Assembly (NCBI RefSeq): GCF_030272615.1
Contig: NC_081406.1
Coordinates: 232,118,396 to 232,182,395 of the forward strand
Source of the DNA: Cryptomeria japonica
Taxonomy: Eukaryota > Streptophyta > Pinopsida > Cupressales > Cupressaceae
Direction: 5' to 3'
DNA length: 64,000 bases
Below the pieces are notes generated by a model. It was not told where the DNA came from. It saw only the letters and a program-made list of their open reading frames with translations, and made no database searches. Shown piece after piece: positions 21,577 through 31,266 of the stretch; the stretch's first letter is position 1; each line of letters opens with the position of its first letter. A program made the translations under genes and the position numbers.

Positions 21577-22759
21577 ATGAATTCTGAGCAGCAGCAAGAG
21601 CAGAGGCAGGGCCTTGGTTCTGAGCAGCAACAAGAGCAGAGGCAGGGCCTTAAGGGACAAACTGGTTCTGAGCAGCAACAAGAGCTGAGGCCGGGGCTTG
21701 AGGGGCACACTGGCCCTATAACCATAGGAGAGGTAAAAATCCAATTTGTTTTCAGAAAAATCAGGCATTTTAGAGTCTACTGGTATTAATGGCTGTGCAA
21801 ATGGTGCAGGCGTTGGTAGTAGTGGGGAAGGTGAATTCAGAGAAACAGATTGACCCGGCGACTGTCAGTGCCCTGAGAAGCTTGGAGGGCAGAGCTACTG
21901 GTGTACGCGAGGGTTTGCTCGGCGGCCCGGCCTCCCAAGCACAGCATGTTCTGGAACACAGAATCGCTGGCATCCCTGATAGCCATACCCTGGGACAAAT
22001 CTTAAGCTAAGTACCTAAAATATATGTATTTTGGGAATTTTTTAAAATTCTTTCAAACATACACGAGGGATTTTCAGTGGACTTCATGAATTATTTTAGA
22101 TTCTGTCAAAATTTTCTCAAATGTTCAGCTTCTTGTATGCAACAAGAGGGACTTTCAGCGGACTTCATGAAATTTTTTAGATTATTTGCCAATATTTCCT
22201 GATTTCCTCTAATGTTCAGGTTCTTGTATGCATCAAGAGGGATCATGAAATTTTTTAGATTCTGTCAAAATTTCCTCTAATGTTCAGGTTCTTGTATGCA
22301 ACGAGAGGGATTTCAGTGGACTTCATTGAAATTTTTTTTTAGATTCTGTCAAAATTTCCTCTAATGTTGTTCTTGTCAGCAACGAGAGGGATTTTCAGTG
22401 GACTTCATTTAAATTTTTAGCGTCTGTCAAAATTTCCTCTAATTTTCAGGTTCTTGTATGCATCGAAGAGAGATTTTGAGTGGACTTGGTGAATAGAACA
22501 AGGATTACTTCACGATCATGCCTGGTTAGGGTTTTATTGATTACTTGCTAAATTAGGGTTTTATTTGAGAGTGCAGCGAGCAAAGGACATACCGGAGCTA
22601 AATAAACCAGTGAACATGAGGGATGCGCATAAGGTGTCGGAGGCGGAAATGCGAAATGAGGCAACAGGACGCATGGAGATTAACGGCATTGCCGCCACTA
22701 TACAGCGAGCCGCTGAGTGGAACGCCGAGCAGGGCCACATCAATCCTAATGTCAACTAG
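21577..22759 (+). CDS. Seed maturation protein (SMP / LEA D-34 family), three exons, second splice donor apparently damaged
   Basis: Exons 21577-21732, 21810-22007 and 22577-22759 together give about 178 residues. Exon 1 has a Gln/Glu-rich head with three copies of SEQQQEQRQGL, then GPITIGE, the start of an SMP domain. Exon 2 continues it (residues 53-118: ATVSALRSLEGRATG, GGPASQAQ). Exon 3 gives a second SMP domain (KPVNMRDAHKVSEAEMRNEA...AATIQRAAEWNA). SMP/LEA proteins are hydrophilic and accumulate in maturing seeds, where they are thought to protect against drying. Intron 1 (77 bp) has good GT/AG ends. Intron 2 (569 bp) has acceptor GTGCAG, but the donor position reads AGCTAAGTA rather than a GT donor, and TAA is in frame there. 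Unspliced, the product stops after 118 residues with one SMP domain. Either a recent pseudogene, a truncated allele or a sequencing error. ABRE, TATA and AATAAA signals surround it. Confidence 0.75.
21733..21809 (+). other. SMP gene intron 1 (77 bp)
   Basis: GAG|GTAAAA to ATGGTGCAG|GCG, phase 0. It joins ITIGE to ALVVV, restoring the usual SMP domain start. Confidence 0.75.
22008..22576 (+). other. SMP gene intron 2 (569 bp) with defective donor
   Basis: Inferred from the two flanking halves of the SMP repeat. Acceptor GAGAGTGCAG|CGA is normal. The expected donor is TAAGTACC immediately after AGC, lacking the initial G of GT. No other GT nearby avoids the in-frame TAA. Confidence 0.55.
22055..22495 (+). 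repeat. Minisatellite inside SMP intron 2, about six degenerate 70-95 bp units
   Basis: Units carry GAGGGATTTTCAGTGGACTTCAT, then AAATTTTTTAGATTCTGTC, AAAATTTCCTCTAATGTTCAG and GTTCTTGTATGCA. Copies vary in length by internal deletion (one lacks the CAGTGGACTT part). Confidence 0.85.
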
Positions 22760-22871
22760 TTGTTTTTGCCCCGCCTCACAAAGTTCTGGCGGAGCGATTG
22801 GGCGGCACTAGTAGAGCCCCTGTAGATACTGTGTTTAGTCTCCAATGGAAACAATCATGTGCTTTTTACTT

Positions 22872-22877
22872 AATAAA
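22872..22877 (+). terminator. Polyadenylation signal of the SMP gene
   Basis: AATAAA about 113 bp after the stop codon at 22759. Confidence 0.5.
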
Positions 22878-23378
22878 ACATTTGGAGAATTGTATATGTA
22901 AAATGGATTCTTCGCATTCATTGCTTTCTGTTCTTATCTTGCATCCTTAGTGGGCTCCACCAAAATTGTCAACATCTGCTTATAACAGACGTCTGTCCAT
23001 TAACGTCAATCCTGCAAGCTCCTGCTCTTTGACATCATATTTAACATGCTGGGAACCCGCTAAATATCATATTTAACTTGCTCGGAATAGTTTATAGACA
23101 ACACAGTATTTTTAAAAAGTTTGAATCTCCTGGTACTGCCTAGGAGCCAAAAAAGTGCAGGACATCCATTGTACAAAGGAGGGCCCTAAAATTCTGACCC
23201 CTATTATTTGTGGGAGGAAGATAAAAGATAGGACTTAACTATGTATGAGATTTGTATGCGGTTTAATTATCTATAGTTAAGGTTTCGTTTTTGGATATAA
23301 GGGTTAAAAAATACATATTTTAAAGTATCTACCAATAAAAATACATATTTTCAATTTGCTTCTTGAAAATACATATTT

Positions 23379-23925
23379 TAAATTTGATATTCCAATAACT
23401 GTCCTCAAATTATGGATTAAAAAACAAACGATTAAAAAAGTTAAAGCAATCCTAGCGATTAAAAAAGAAAGATAAAATATACATTTTAAAATATAAATTT
23501 CACTTAAAGATATTCCAATAACCGTCTACTCAAATTATGGATTAAAAAAGAAAGGATTAAAAAAGTTAAAAAGCAAGTTAATAATGTTACAAAGTTATTT
23601 GTTATTTGTGACAGGGCACAAAAGGATCCAATAATCGTCTATTCAAAATTGTTAGCAATATTCCAATAACCGTCTACTCAAATTATGGATTAAAAAAGAA
23701 AGGATTAAAAAAGTTAAAAAGCGACAAAAGGGTCCAATAATTGTCTATTCAAAATTGTTAGCAATATTCCAATTACCGTCTACTCAAATTATGGATTAAA
23801 AAAGAAAGGATTAAAAAAGTTAAAAAGCGAGTTAATAATGTTACAAAGTTATTTGTTATTTGTGACAGCGCACAAAAGGGTCCAATAATCATCTATTCAA
23901 AATTGTTAGCACTTGTGGATAAATG
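23379..23925 (+). repeat. Degenerate tandem repeat, units about 106-148 bp
   Basis: TATTCCAATAACCGTCTACTC and the following GGATTAAAAAAGAAAGG recur at about 23379, 23511, 23659 and 23765. The unit starting at 23659 lacks a 42-bp block that its neighbours have. AT-rich, no ORF. Confidence 0.85.
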
Positions 23926-24310
23926 TCCCAGTAGTAATTGTTAGCACTTGTGGATAAATGTCTCAGTAGTGGTGCACAAAAGGGTCAATTATGGATCAAA
24001 AAAGTTAAAGTAAAGGGTCAATAATGATCAATTATTGGTACAATGCACAAAAGGATCAATTATAGATTAAAAAGTTAAAAAGTGATCCATTATTGGTACA
24101 TGTGAAAGTTATTAATGAGCTTTATTATCATTTTTCTGGCTCTTTTAAAATTAGTAATTGGAGGATTGGGTGCACAAGGAGTGATTGGTTATTGGCATGC
24201 GATTCACTACTAATGTTTTTTTCTTCTTGGATTGTTTGTTTTGATGTATAAAGATATGATCTATCAATAGGTAGCGATCTATTATATGTACACAAGGTGC
24301 TCAACCAAGC
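23926..24310. other. AT-rich DNA with short echoes of the preceding repeat
   Basis: GTTAGCACTTGTGGATAAATG occurs twice (about 23909 and 23940), and GGTCAATTATRGAT words recur to about 24080. No gene. Confidence 0.5.
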
Positions 24311-24655
24311 AACGATTGCACAACCCCCTCCCACACACTCAAATTAATTAGCTTGTTAGAGTATGGTGAGATGTTGGACGCCCTCCCTACTCTAGGGTTT
24401 TATGTTGTTGGATCTATCTTTTTCTTTATACTAGGATTTGAACTTGAACTCGATATTAATCTACATATCGAAAAAAAATTTATGAAACGATTGCACAACC
24501 CCCTCCCACACACTCAAATGAATTAGCTTGTTAGAGTATGGTGAGATGTTGGATGCCCTCCCTACTCTAGGGTTTTATGTTGTTGGATCTATCTTTGTCT
24601 TTATACTAGGATTTGTTCTTTGAACTTGAACTCGATATTAATCTACATATCGAAT
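24311..24655 (+). repeat. Two tandem copies of a 175-bp segment
   Basis: AACGATTGCACAACCCCCTC starts copies at 24311 and 24486, and both end in CTACATATCGA. They differ by a few bases and a small insertion (GTTCTTT), so the duplication is fairly recent. Confidence 0.9.
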
Positions 24656-24837
24656 TATTTTTGGAGAATCCGTCAGTAAAATTCAATTAGTTATTAAGAT
24701 CGATATTGATTTGTTTTTTAAGAATCCGTGAGTGAAAATCAATTAGTTACTAGATACTCCACAACCAGATTTGCTTCACCTAGGTCTACATTCATCATAC
24801 AAAAGAGGGCCCTAAAATTTTATGATCCTTATGATTT

Positions 24838-25872
24838 TAAGGGCTTATTCTCTGCGCTAATTAATTAAGAAGGATGGTATATTGGAATGGGGGCATAGTT
24901 CTTGAGGCTTATTTATTAATCTCGATAGCATAAGGCCCTTTATTCCCACCCATCCCTTGCTAGGGGCCAAACTTCTATATCCTCCCACCCACCCCTAGAT
25001 TAGTTGTTCTTGTGGGGGGGTCAGTTCGTCCGAAGTAGACTTAAATGGCTATAGAGTCTTTAGGATGCACCAAACATCCATTGTACAAAGGTATTGATAT
25101 CTTGGTGCATTCTAAGGGCTAGAAAATTGATTTCGAAATAAACTACACACATGAACAAAATACTAGTTTCTTGTATGCTTCCACCTCCTCCATTGTTGCA
25201 CACATGTCCCTCAATTCCACAACCTTTTACAGTATATTATTTGTCAATTCCTCATCACTTTAGAAGCTTATTCCCGACACCGATTAATTAAGAGACCCCT
25301 ACTATTTTATGGCCCTACTATTCTAAAGGGATGGGGGGCATCATTCTCGATTTGACACAGATTTATTTGTTAATGTCGATAGTGGGAGGCCCTTTATTCC
25401 CACCCATCTCCCATCTCTTGCAACGGGCCAAACCTTTATATCCTCCCACCCACTCCTAGATTAATTGTTATTATGGGGGGTTCAATTTATTCGAAAAAGA
25501 TGGAAATGGCTATATAGTCCTTAGGATGCACCAAACATCCATTGTACAAAGGTATTGATATCTTGGTTCATCTTAAGGGTTGTATAGCTATTTCCGAAAT
25601 AGACTACCCACTTGTTTAAAAGACCAATTTCTTGTATGCCTCCACCTCCACCATTGTTGCACACATGTCCCTGAATTCCATGCCCTTTTACAGCATGTTA
25701 TTTGTCAATTTCTCATCACTTTAGAAGCTTATTCTTGATGTTGATTAATTAAGAGACCCCTACTATTCTTAAAGGGTGGGGGGCATAGCTCTCAATTCCT
25801 CACAAGTTTATTTATTAATGTCGATAGTGTGAGGCCTTTTATTCCCACCCATCTCTTACCAAGGGTCAAACC
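24838..25872 (+). repeat. Triplicated segment, about 420-460 bp unit
   Basis: Copies begin at about 24838, 25262 and 25724 (third copy partial). Shared blocks: GCTTATTC...GATTAATTAAGAGACC, CTTTATTCCCACCCATC, TATATCCTCCCACCCA and CACCAAACATCCATTGTAC. The last block also appears alone near 23163. The third copy stops where the hAT2 remnant begins. No coding sequence. Confidence 0.8.
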
Positions 25873-26530
25873 ACTAATACGTTTGGCCTCAAATTCCAAC
25901 GAAGGTTTCCGACAGACAAGGCATATTGTGATCAAATTTGATTTTTTTTTTAAATGCCCGAGTTCATTGGAATTGATTTGGAACAACACATTCAACATAT
26001 TGTTACAATATGGGGAGTGAACAACATTGAAAGGCAACCCATTTGCATATATGCGTCTTGCTATATCTTGGTTGGCAATATATCGACTCTCATTTTGAAA
26101 TAAAGTTTCCAAAGGTCCATTTCTTTTGTGAGGAATAGGTGCTTGAGTTTCAGTGTTAGGCTCAACTATAGGGTATTATAAAAGGGGTGGTCTTTTATCA
26201 CAATATTCGAAGATGGGGGTTGTGTTCCCTTTGATTTTTTTTAGTGGACATATTTTGTCTATATGCCTCTCTCTCTCTTCTGCTTCTTCATGCTCCATGA
26301 TATATTTTAATATTGTCATTTGGTATAGGAGTTTTTTTATTCTAGGGCATTTCTTGATTCCTCTTCCACGAATTCCACACAAATGGCCTGCCACCCAAAA
26401 ATATGAACTATTCCTTTCTTTATCACAACCTCGACCTTTCCAACAAAATCCCCACCTCCTAGAAGGGGTCTTAAAATATCAATTGACATACTTCCATAAA
26501 GGAGAATTAGAATTTGATGGTTGTTCATTA
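25800..26530 (-). pseudogene. hAT2: remnant of a hAT transposase N-terminal half (BED-type finger)
   Basis: Reading the minus strand from about 26500: LWKYV, then GCDKERNSSYFWVAGHL and GIKKCPRIKK. This is the pattern of the BED-like finger at the start of many plant hAT transposases (PLWKYV ... C..C ... H ... C). Further on (26112-25950) comes DIARRIYANGLPFNVVHSPY, matching the conserved A-R-F-F-Y..G-I-P-F-N-V-V-x-S-P-Y segment that follows. Several frame changes and stops separate the pieces, and the catalytic core is absent. Long decayed. Confidence 0.65.
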
Positions 26531-26699
26531 TTTCCTATGGAGGAAGAGGTAGATGCCATTGTAGTTCCTATGGCAAGAAATTATATACGCATTCAAAATA
26601 AAAATAAGAGAATGGAAAAAAAAAAAGAAAAAGTAGATATTTTGGACAATTATGAATTAAAGAGAAAAAATTTAAACTAAAAACAAAAACAAAATAAAA

Positions 26700-29600
26700 T
26701 GAAAAAAATTGACCTCTTTCACCCAACAGAAGCTTGCAAAAGAGTAGGAATGAAGCACAAATACTTGATCAAGCTTCACAAATCAATCTTCCAATTCCCT
26801 CTTGCTCAACCACCAATTTGCTCCAGATCAAGAGAAAACAATCTAATTGCACACCAAATGAGACATACAACCCAACATAAGTCATTTTAAAACCACTTTT
26901 TAGGGTCATGGATGTCAAATTATAATTATAATTTGCAAAAAAGCAAATGGTTTGGTAGCACTTTTCCTGTCGGGTTCGCCCGTGGTCCAGCAGAATTCAC
27001 TCGGGTCTGACCTAGGTTCAAACCTAGTCTGTCTAGTTTGAACCAGCTACCATGGTCACATACCTTATGCAAACCCATAGGCAGACTAACCTCAAACCAG
27101 GACCCAGTTTTGATCAGACCAGAACCAAGGGACCATAAGGCCAAACCGGACATCGTAGCCTCTCACTCAATTTTTTTTTTGCCATTAAATAGAAATCCGC
27201 AAGTGTAACAATGCATTGGGGATGATCACTATCCAATGCGAATTTTAAATCATACCAAAATCATCTCTTCATTAGGGCTCATTATCAATTTTTAGTCACT
27301 ACTAGGGGTTGTGGCAAGTAATCAACTACTTAATACAACTAGTCACGAAATGGTAGGGAGTAGTATGGGCTTTAGTACAAAGTTGTAACTCTAAAACAAG
27401 TATTTGAGATTAATTTTATCATATTTCTACAATTCATAATTGAATCACTTGCCTAATTATGGATTTGATTATGTGTCTCCTTTTTTATTGTATACATTTG
27501 ATGTTAAAAGAAACAATCAAATCCAGAAGCAACACCTAAGTGATTCAATATTTGAGATGCTAGGTTTTTCAAGCTACTATTAGCAATGATGGAAATCAAG
27601 TGATCCTTAACCATGCATTTTTGGGAGAATATTGCTTCCTTTGGACTAACTAAATTGTTTGATCATCAAAAGAGGTTGTGAATCTAGACTAATTGAATCA
27701 TTTGATCATATTCTTGTGCATGTTGTGTGGATAGATCTGCTTTCATCATTCAAAAGGGTAAGCTTCTTCTGGTAGTTCTCATACTTCTTTCCTAGAATTA
27801 CATATTAAAATGTTTAGCTTGAACTCTTCAATTGTTCACAAAGGATCGCCAAAATCTTGGAGGTAGAAGGGTTTTAGAAAAAAATCACTACTATAATTGA
27901 ATTAGAAAATGAATTTCCCTTGCAAATTTAAATTAATGCTATTTTATATTCTCTTACTAAAGAATCCATTTTCAAATTAAATTATATTTTTCCTCAGACT
28001 AGGAAGCAAACTAGAAAGAAAAGTATAATTCTAAGTGATGCTCTGCAAAAAGGATTAGAAAATCTGTTTGATGGCAACACACACAAGAGCACAAGAAACA
28101 AACGTTAGTGTTAGCAACAAAAGATTATCCTAAACAGGCATATCAAGAGAGATATTAAGCATGAAATAGAAAGCATATAAACATAGAATAAAATAGCTAA
28201 TCAAGATGCTCATAGTTGCTCCTCCCTTGTTCCTCTCCTCTCCAAGTCCCAAATGAGTGTAGCTCTCAGCTTTTAGCACTAGCCATGGATGCCATATGGA
28301 GATTTAAGATGGTTGAATATGATAAGCAAATACTATGCAAGAGTAGATAGTGATGCTATGAAAAAGCTCTATGCTAATGCCAGTATAACAACAATACTCT
28401 AAATGCTTCCTTTTTTGCTTGAGGAGAAGGGTTCTATTTATAGAAGAAATGGGGAAATGAAGGGTTAAGATTGAATGGTTTAATCAAGGGCCAAGTTTGA
28501 AAGTTGGGGATCCATGTGCACAATTGGCACCAATGAAATGGTGACAAGTGTCAACATAGGATTGGGTTGAGAGAAGAGGTTGGAGGCATTAAAGGCCTGA
28601 GAAGACCTCATGGTTATCTAGAGGCTAAGGGTCAAGTCCAAATTAAGATTACCCACTGGATTAAGAGTTAATCCAAGGATAAACCTTTGTGCAAATGTTT
28701 AAGAGATAATCATGGTCAAAGCATTAATGGCCTGATGAGACCTTTGGGTTGGGTAGAGGTTGAGTCAAAACAAATGTTTTAACCATGTGGGAGGGTTTGA
28801 GGTAACCATTAATGGTTATTGGAGAATTTGGAGATTAAGTGGTTGAAGGTTGAAAGCCTTCAATGGTTATCAAAGACTTTGAGCCATTTAGTGGTTGAAG
28901 GTTGAAAGCCTTTAATGGTTATCAAAGACTTTGAGGGTTTGAGAAGTGACTTCCCTTTTGCTTAGGAATGTGACAAAGTTTAGAGAAGGGGTTAGGTTAT
29001 TTAGAAGTGATTAGAAAATTTTAGAAGGGGTTTAGGCATGCAAGTGGATTTTGTAGGAAAATGCAAGTGGGAGAAATTTTGGTATTTTCAATTAAAATAA
29101 AATCATTTATTTCAATTAAATGGTGTAATTTGCATTTGGATAAATATTCAAATAAATATTAATTTATTTAAATGAGAAAAATGAAGATAAAGCATTAAAA
29201 TGCTTGAAGACTTTGAGGGAAACCATTAAAGGCTTGAAGACTTTAAGGAAAACCATTAAAGTCTTAAGAAGACTATAGAAGGAAGCCATCAAGTTTGAAG
29301 ACTTTAAAGCCATCAAGTTTGAATACTTCAAGGGAAACCATTAAAGGTTTCAAGTGGGTGAGGATAAATAGGATTTTAAATAAATAATTTATTTAAAATA
29401 GTTGTGCAACTTGCTTTTGTAGGAAAATACAAGTGGGTGGAGGATAAAGGTGATTTTAAATAAATTATTTATTTAAAATAATTGTGCAACTTGCATTTGT
29501 AGGAAAATGCAAGTGGGTAGAGGATAAAGGTGATTTAAATAAATGTTAATTTATTTAAATGTGAGAGGTGGGATTTTGTGGGATTTAAATAAATATTAAT

Positions 29601-29870
29601 TTATTTAAATGTGAGAGAATATTTAATTAAATAAATATGATTTATTTATTTAATTAATGGTCTGAATTTGGTTAAGTGAATTAAATCAAATAAATTGAAT
29701 AATTTATTTAATTAATAGGAGAAGAGGGTTAAGATGAATTAATTAAATATTAATTTAATTAATTATTAATTGATGGTTAAATAATTAAATAAATACTAAG
29801 TATTCATTTAATTAAGTGGACAGATTTATGTAACTACAGTAAGAAGAATTGAATTTTGCAAACGAATTCA
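26700..29870. other. Gene-free stretch, AT-rich with short tandem structures
   Basis: No supported gene. 28845-28935 holds two copies of a 50-bp GGTTGAAGGTTGAAAGCC unit. 29205-29350 has AAACCATTAAAG/GAAGACTTTAA echoes. 29355-29530 has about 2.5 copies of a 75-80 bp unit with GTAGGAAAATRCAAGTGGGT. 29550-29815 is built from TTAATTTATTTAAAT-type self-complementary runs. These may be LTR debris, but I saw no terminal motifs. Confidence 0.5.
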
Positions 29871-30785
29871 TTCTTATCCTGCAAGAAAAGTTATCATCTG
29901 CTCAAGCCAAGAGAAAAGAACCTCTGCAACAATCGGATGATGAGGAGAAGAATGCTCTTAAGGAACAATGTTAGAAACTAAGTAAAAAAAAAATGCTCAT
30001 GAAGAATGAAATGCAAGATCTGACCATGATGTTATCAAAAGATATTAAGGATAGAAAGAAGAAGGAAGATAATCTTGTTTTATCCCTGAACAACAAGTTT
30101 GATGAATGTGGAAGATTGACTCATGAGAATAATCTGTTGAGGACTGATTTGGTACACTCCCGGAATAATGAACAAGAACTTGAAAGGCAAGTAACTACTC
30201 TGAGAGATGATCTGACTACTGCAAGTGAGTATAAAGAAAATTTTAGGATTAGTGCTGCATAGTTGGATGACTTATTGAAAAGACAAAGACAGGTTGATGA
30301 TTCTAGTTGGATTTGTACAAGGTGAAAGCTTTGGTACTGCTAATGAAGATCAGACAACCGGTATGCAGAATTTATCATAACAAAGGAAACTAGTAAGGCA
30401 ATCTAATGCTTATAAATTCAATGGTAGATGTTTTGTTTGCAATAAATTTGGGCATATGGCTAAACAATGTAGAGATAAGGCAAATCAAAACTACAATTTT
30501 GTTCTCGGACAATGCATAAACTGCAAGAAATATGGTCATAGATCAGAAGATTGTAGAATGAATGTTAAATGCCATGCATGTGGAAAGTTTGGACATTTTG
30601 CTAATCATTGTAGGTCAAGAAATAATAATACCAGAAATGTCAAAGCAACTCAAAAGAACAATGTTACATGCTATGCATGCAACAAAATAGGTCATATTGC
30701 TAAGTATTGCAGAAGCAAGACTCAACCAGCTAATAATGATAAAGACAATGAGAAAGGAAAGAAAAAGGTAGATGAAATAAAATAA
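29871..30785 (+). pseudogene. gag: Cop1 gag: coiled coil plus four CCHC zinc knuckles
   Basis: The first part (to 30262) is Lys/Glu/Leu-rich and heptad-like (ERQVTTLRDDLTTASEYKEN), as in copia Gags between the capsid domain and the knuckles. After a frame change and stops, an open frame carries four CCHC knuckles: CFVCNKFGHMAKQC 30429-30470, CINCKKYGHRSEDC 30513-30554, CHACGKFGHFANHC 30570-30611 and CYACNKIGHIAKYC 30669-30710. Knuckle-bearing Gag packages element RNA. Four in a row is more than the one or two usual for plant copia. A TAG lies at 29971, and the capsid part is gone. Confidence 0.75.
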
Positions 30786-31266
30786 GATCACACCAAGATA
30801 TGGGTTAGAAAATTTGAAGAACAAAGTGGAGATGGATCTATACCAGCAAATCAACTGGTAGAACAAAATATTCCTCCACCGACAGGAAATTCCACCGGTA
30901 ACTAAGGCATAAGCCTTAGGGGTTGGCAAAGTCACTACTAAATTTTTGCATATTACCCCGGAAGAGATATAAGGAGATCTAGAAAGAGATCTGGAGAAAT
31001 ATGTTCATCATCGATAAAGGTTACCCTGACACATAACTATGAAACCGACATTCGTAGGGTTGTTGGTGAAGCATTAATTACAGAAAGTTAGGGTTTTATT
31101 CGCTGATAAAAGAGGGTAAGTGAATTCATTTTCACTCATTGAGCATTCAAGCAATCAAAGCGAAGTAAGGCGAATTAAGAGCGAGCAAAGCATTAAGAGA
31201 GGATTTCAAGCAATTATCTGAAACACTCAATGGTCCAATGACATTCACTTTCAGGTATTTTTCGAT
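30786..31266 (+). other. Spacer between Cop1 gag and ORF-B, where pol would be expected
   Basis: No protease, integrase or reverse transcriptase motif in any frame. The last 200 bp read like a leader (ATTCGCTGATAAAAGAGGGTAAGTG, then CACTTTCAG|GT shortly before ATG 31267), so ORF-B could be expressed from its own transcript or a spliced one. Confidence 0.45.

Noticed and set aside
26926-27153. 75-codon minus-strand ORF
   Set aside because: Composed of loose TGGTTTGGAC-type repeats with no motif, promoter or neighbour supporting a gene.
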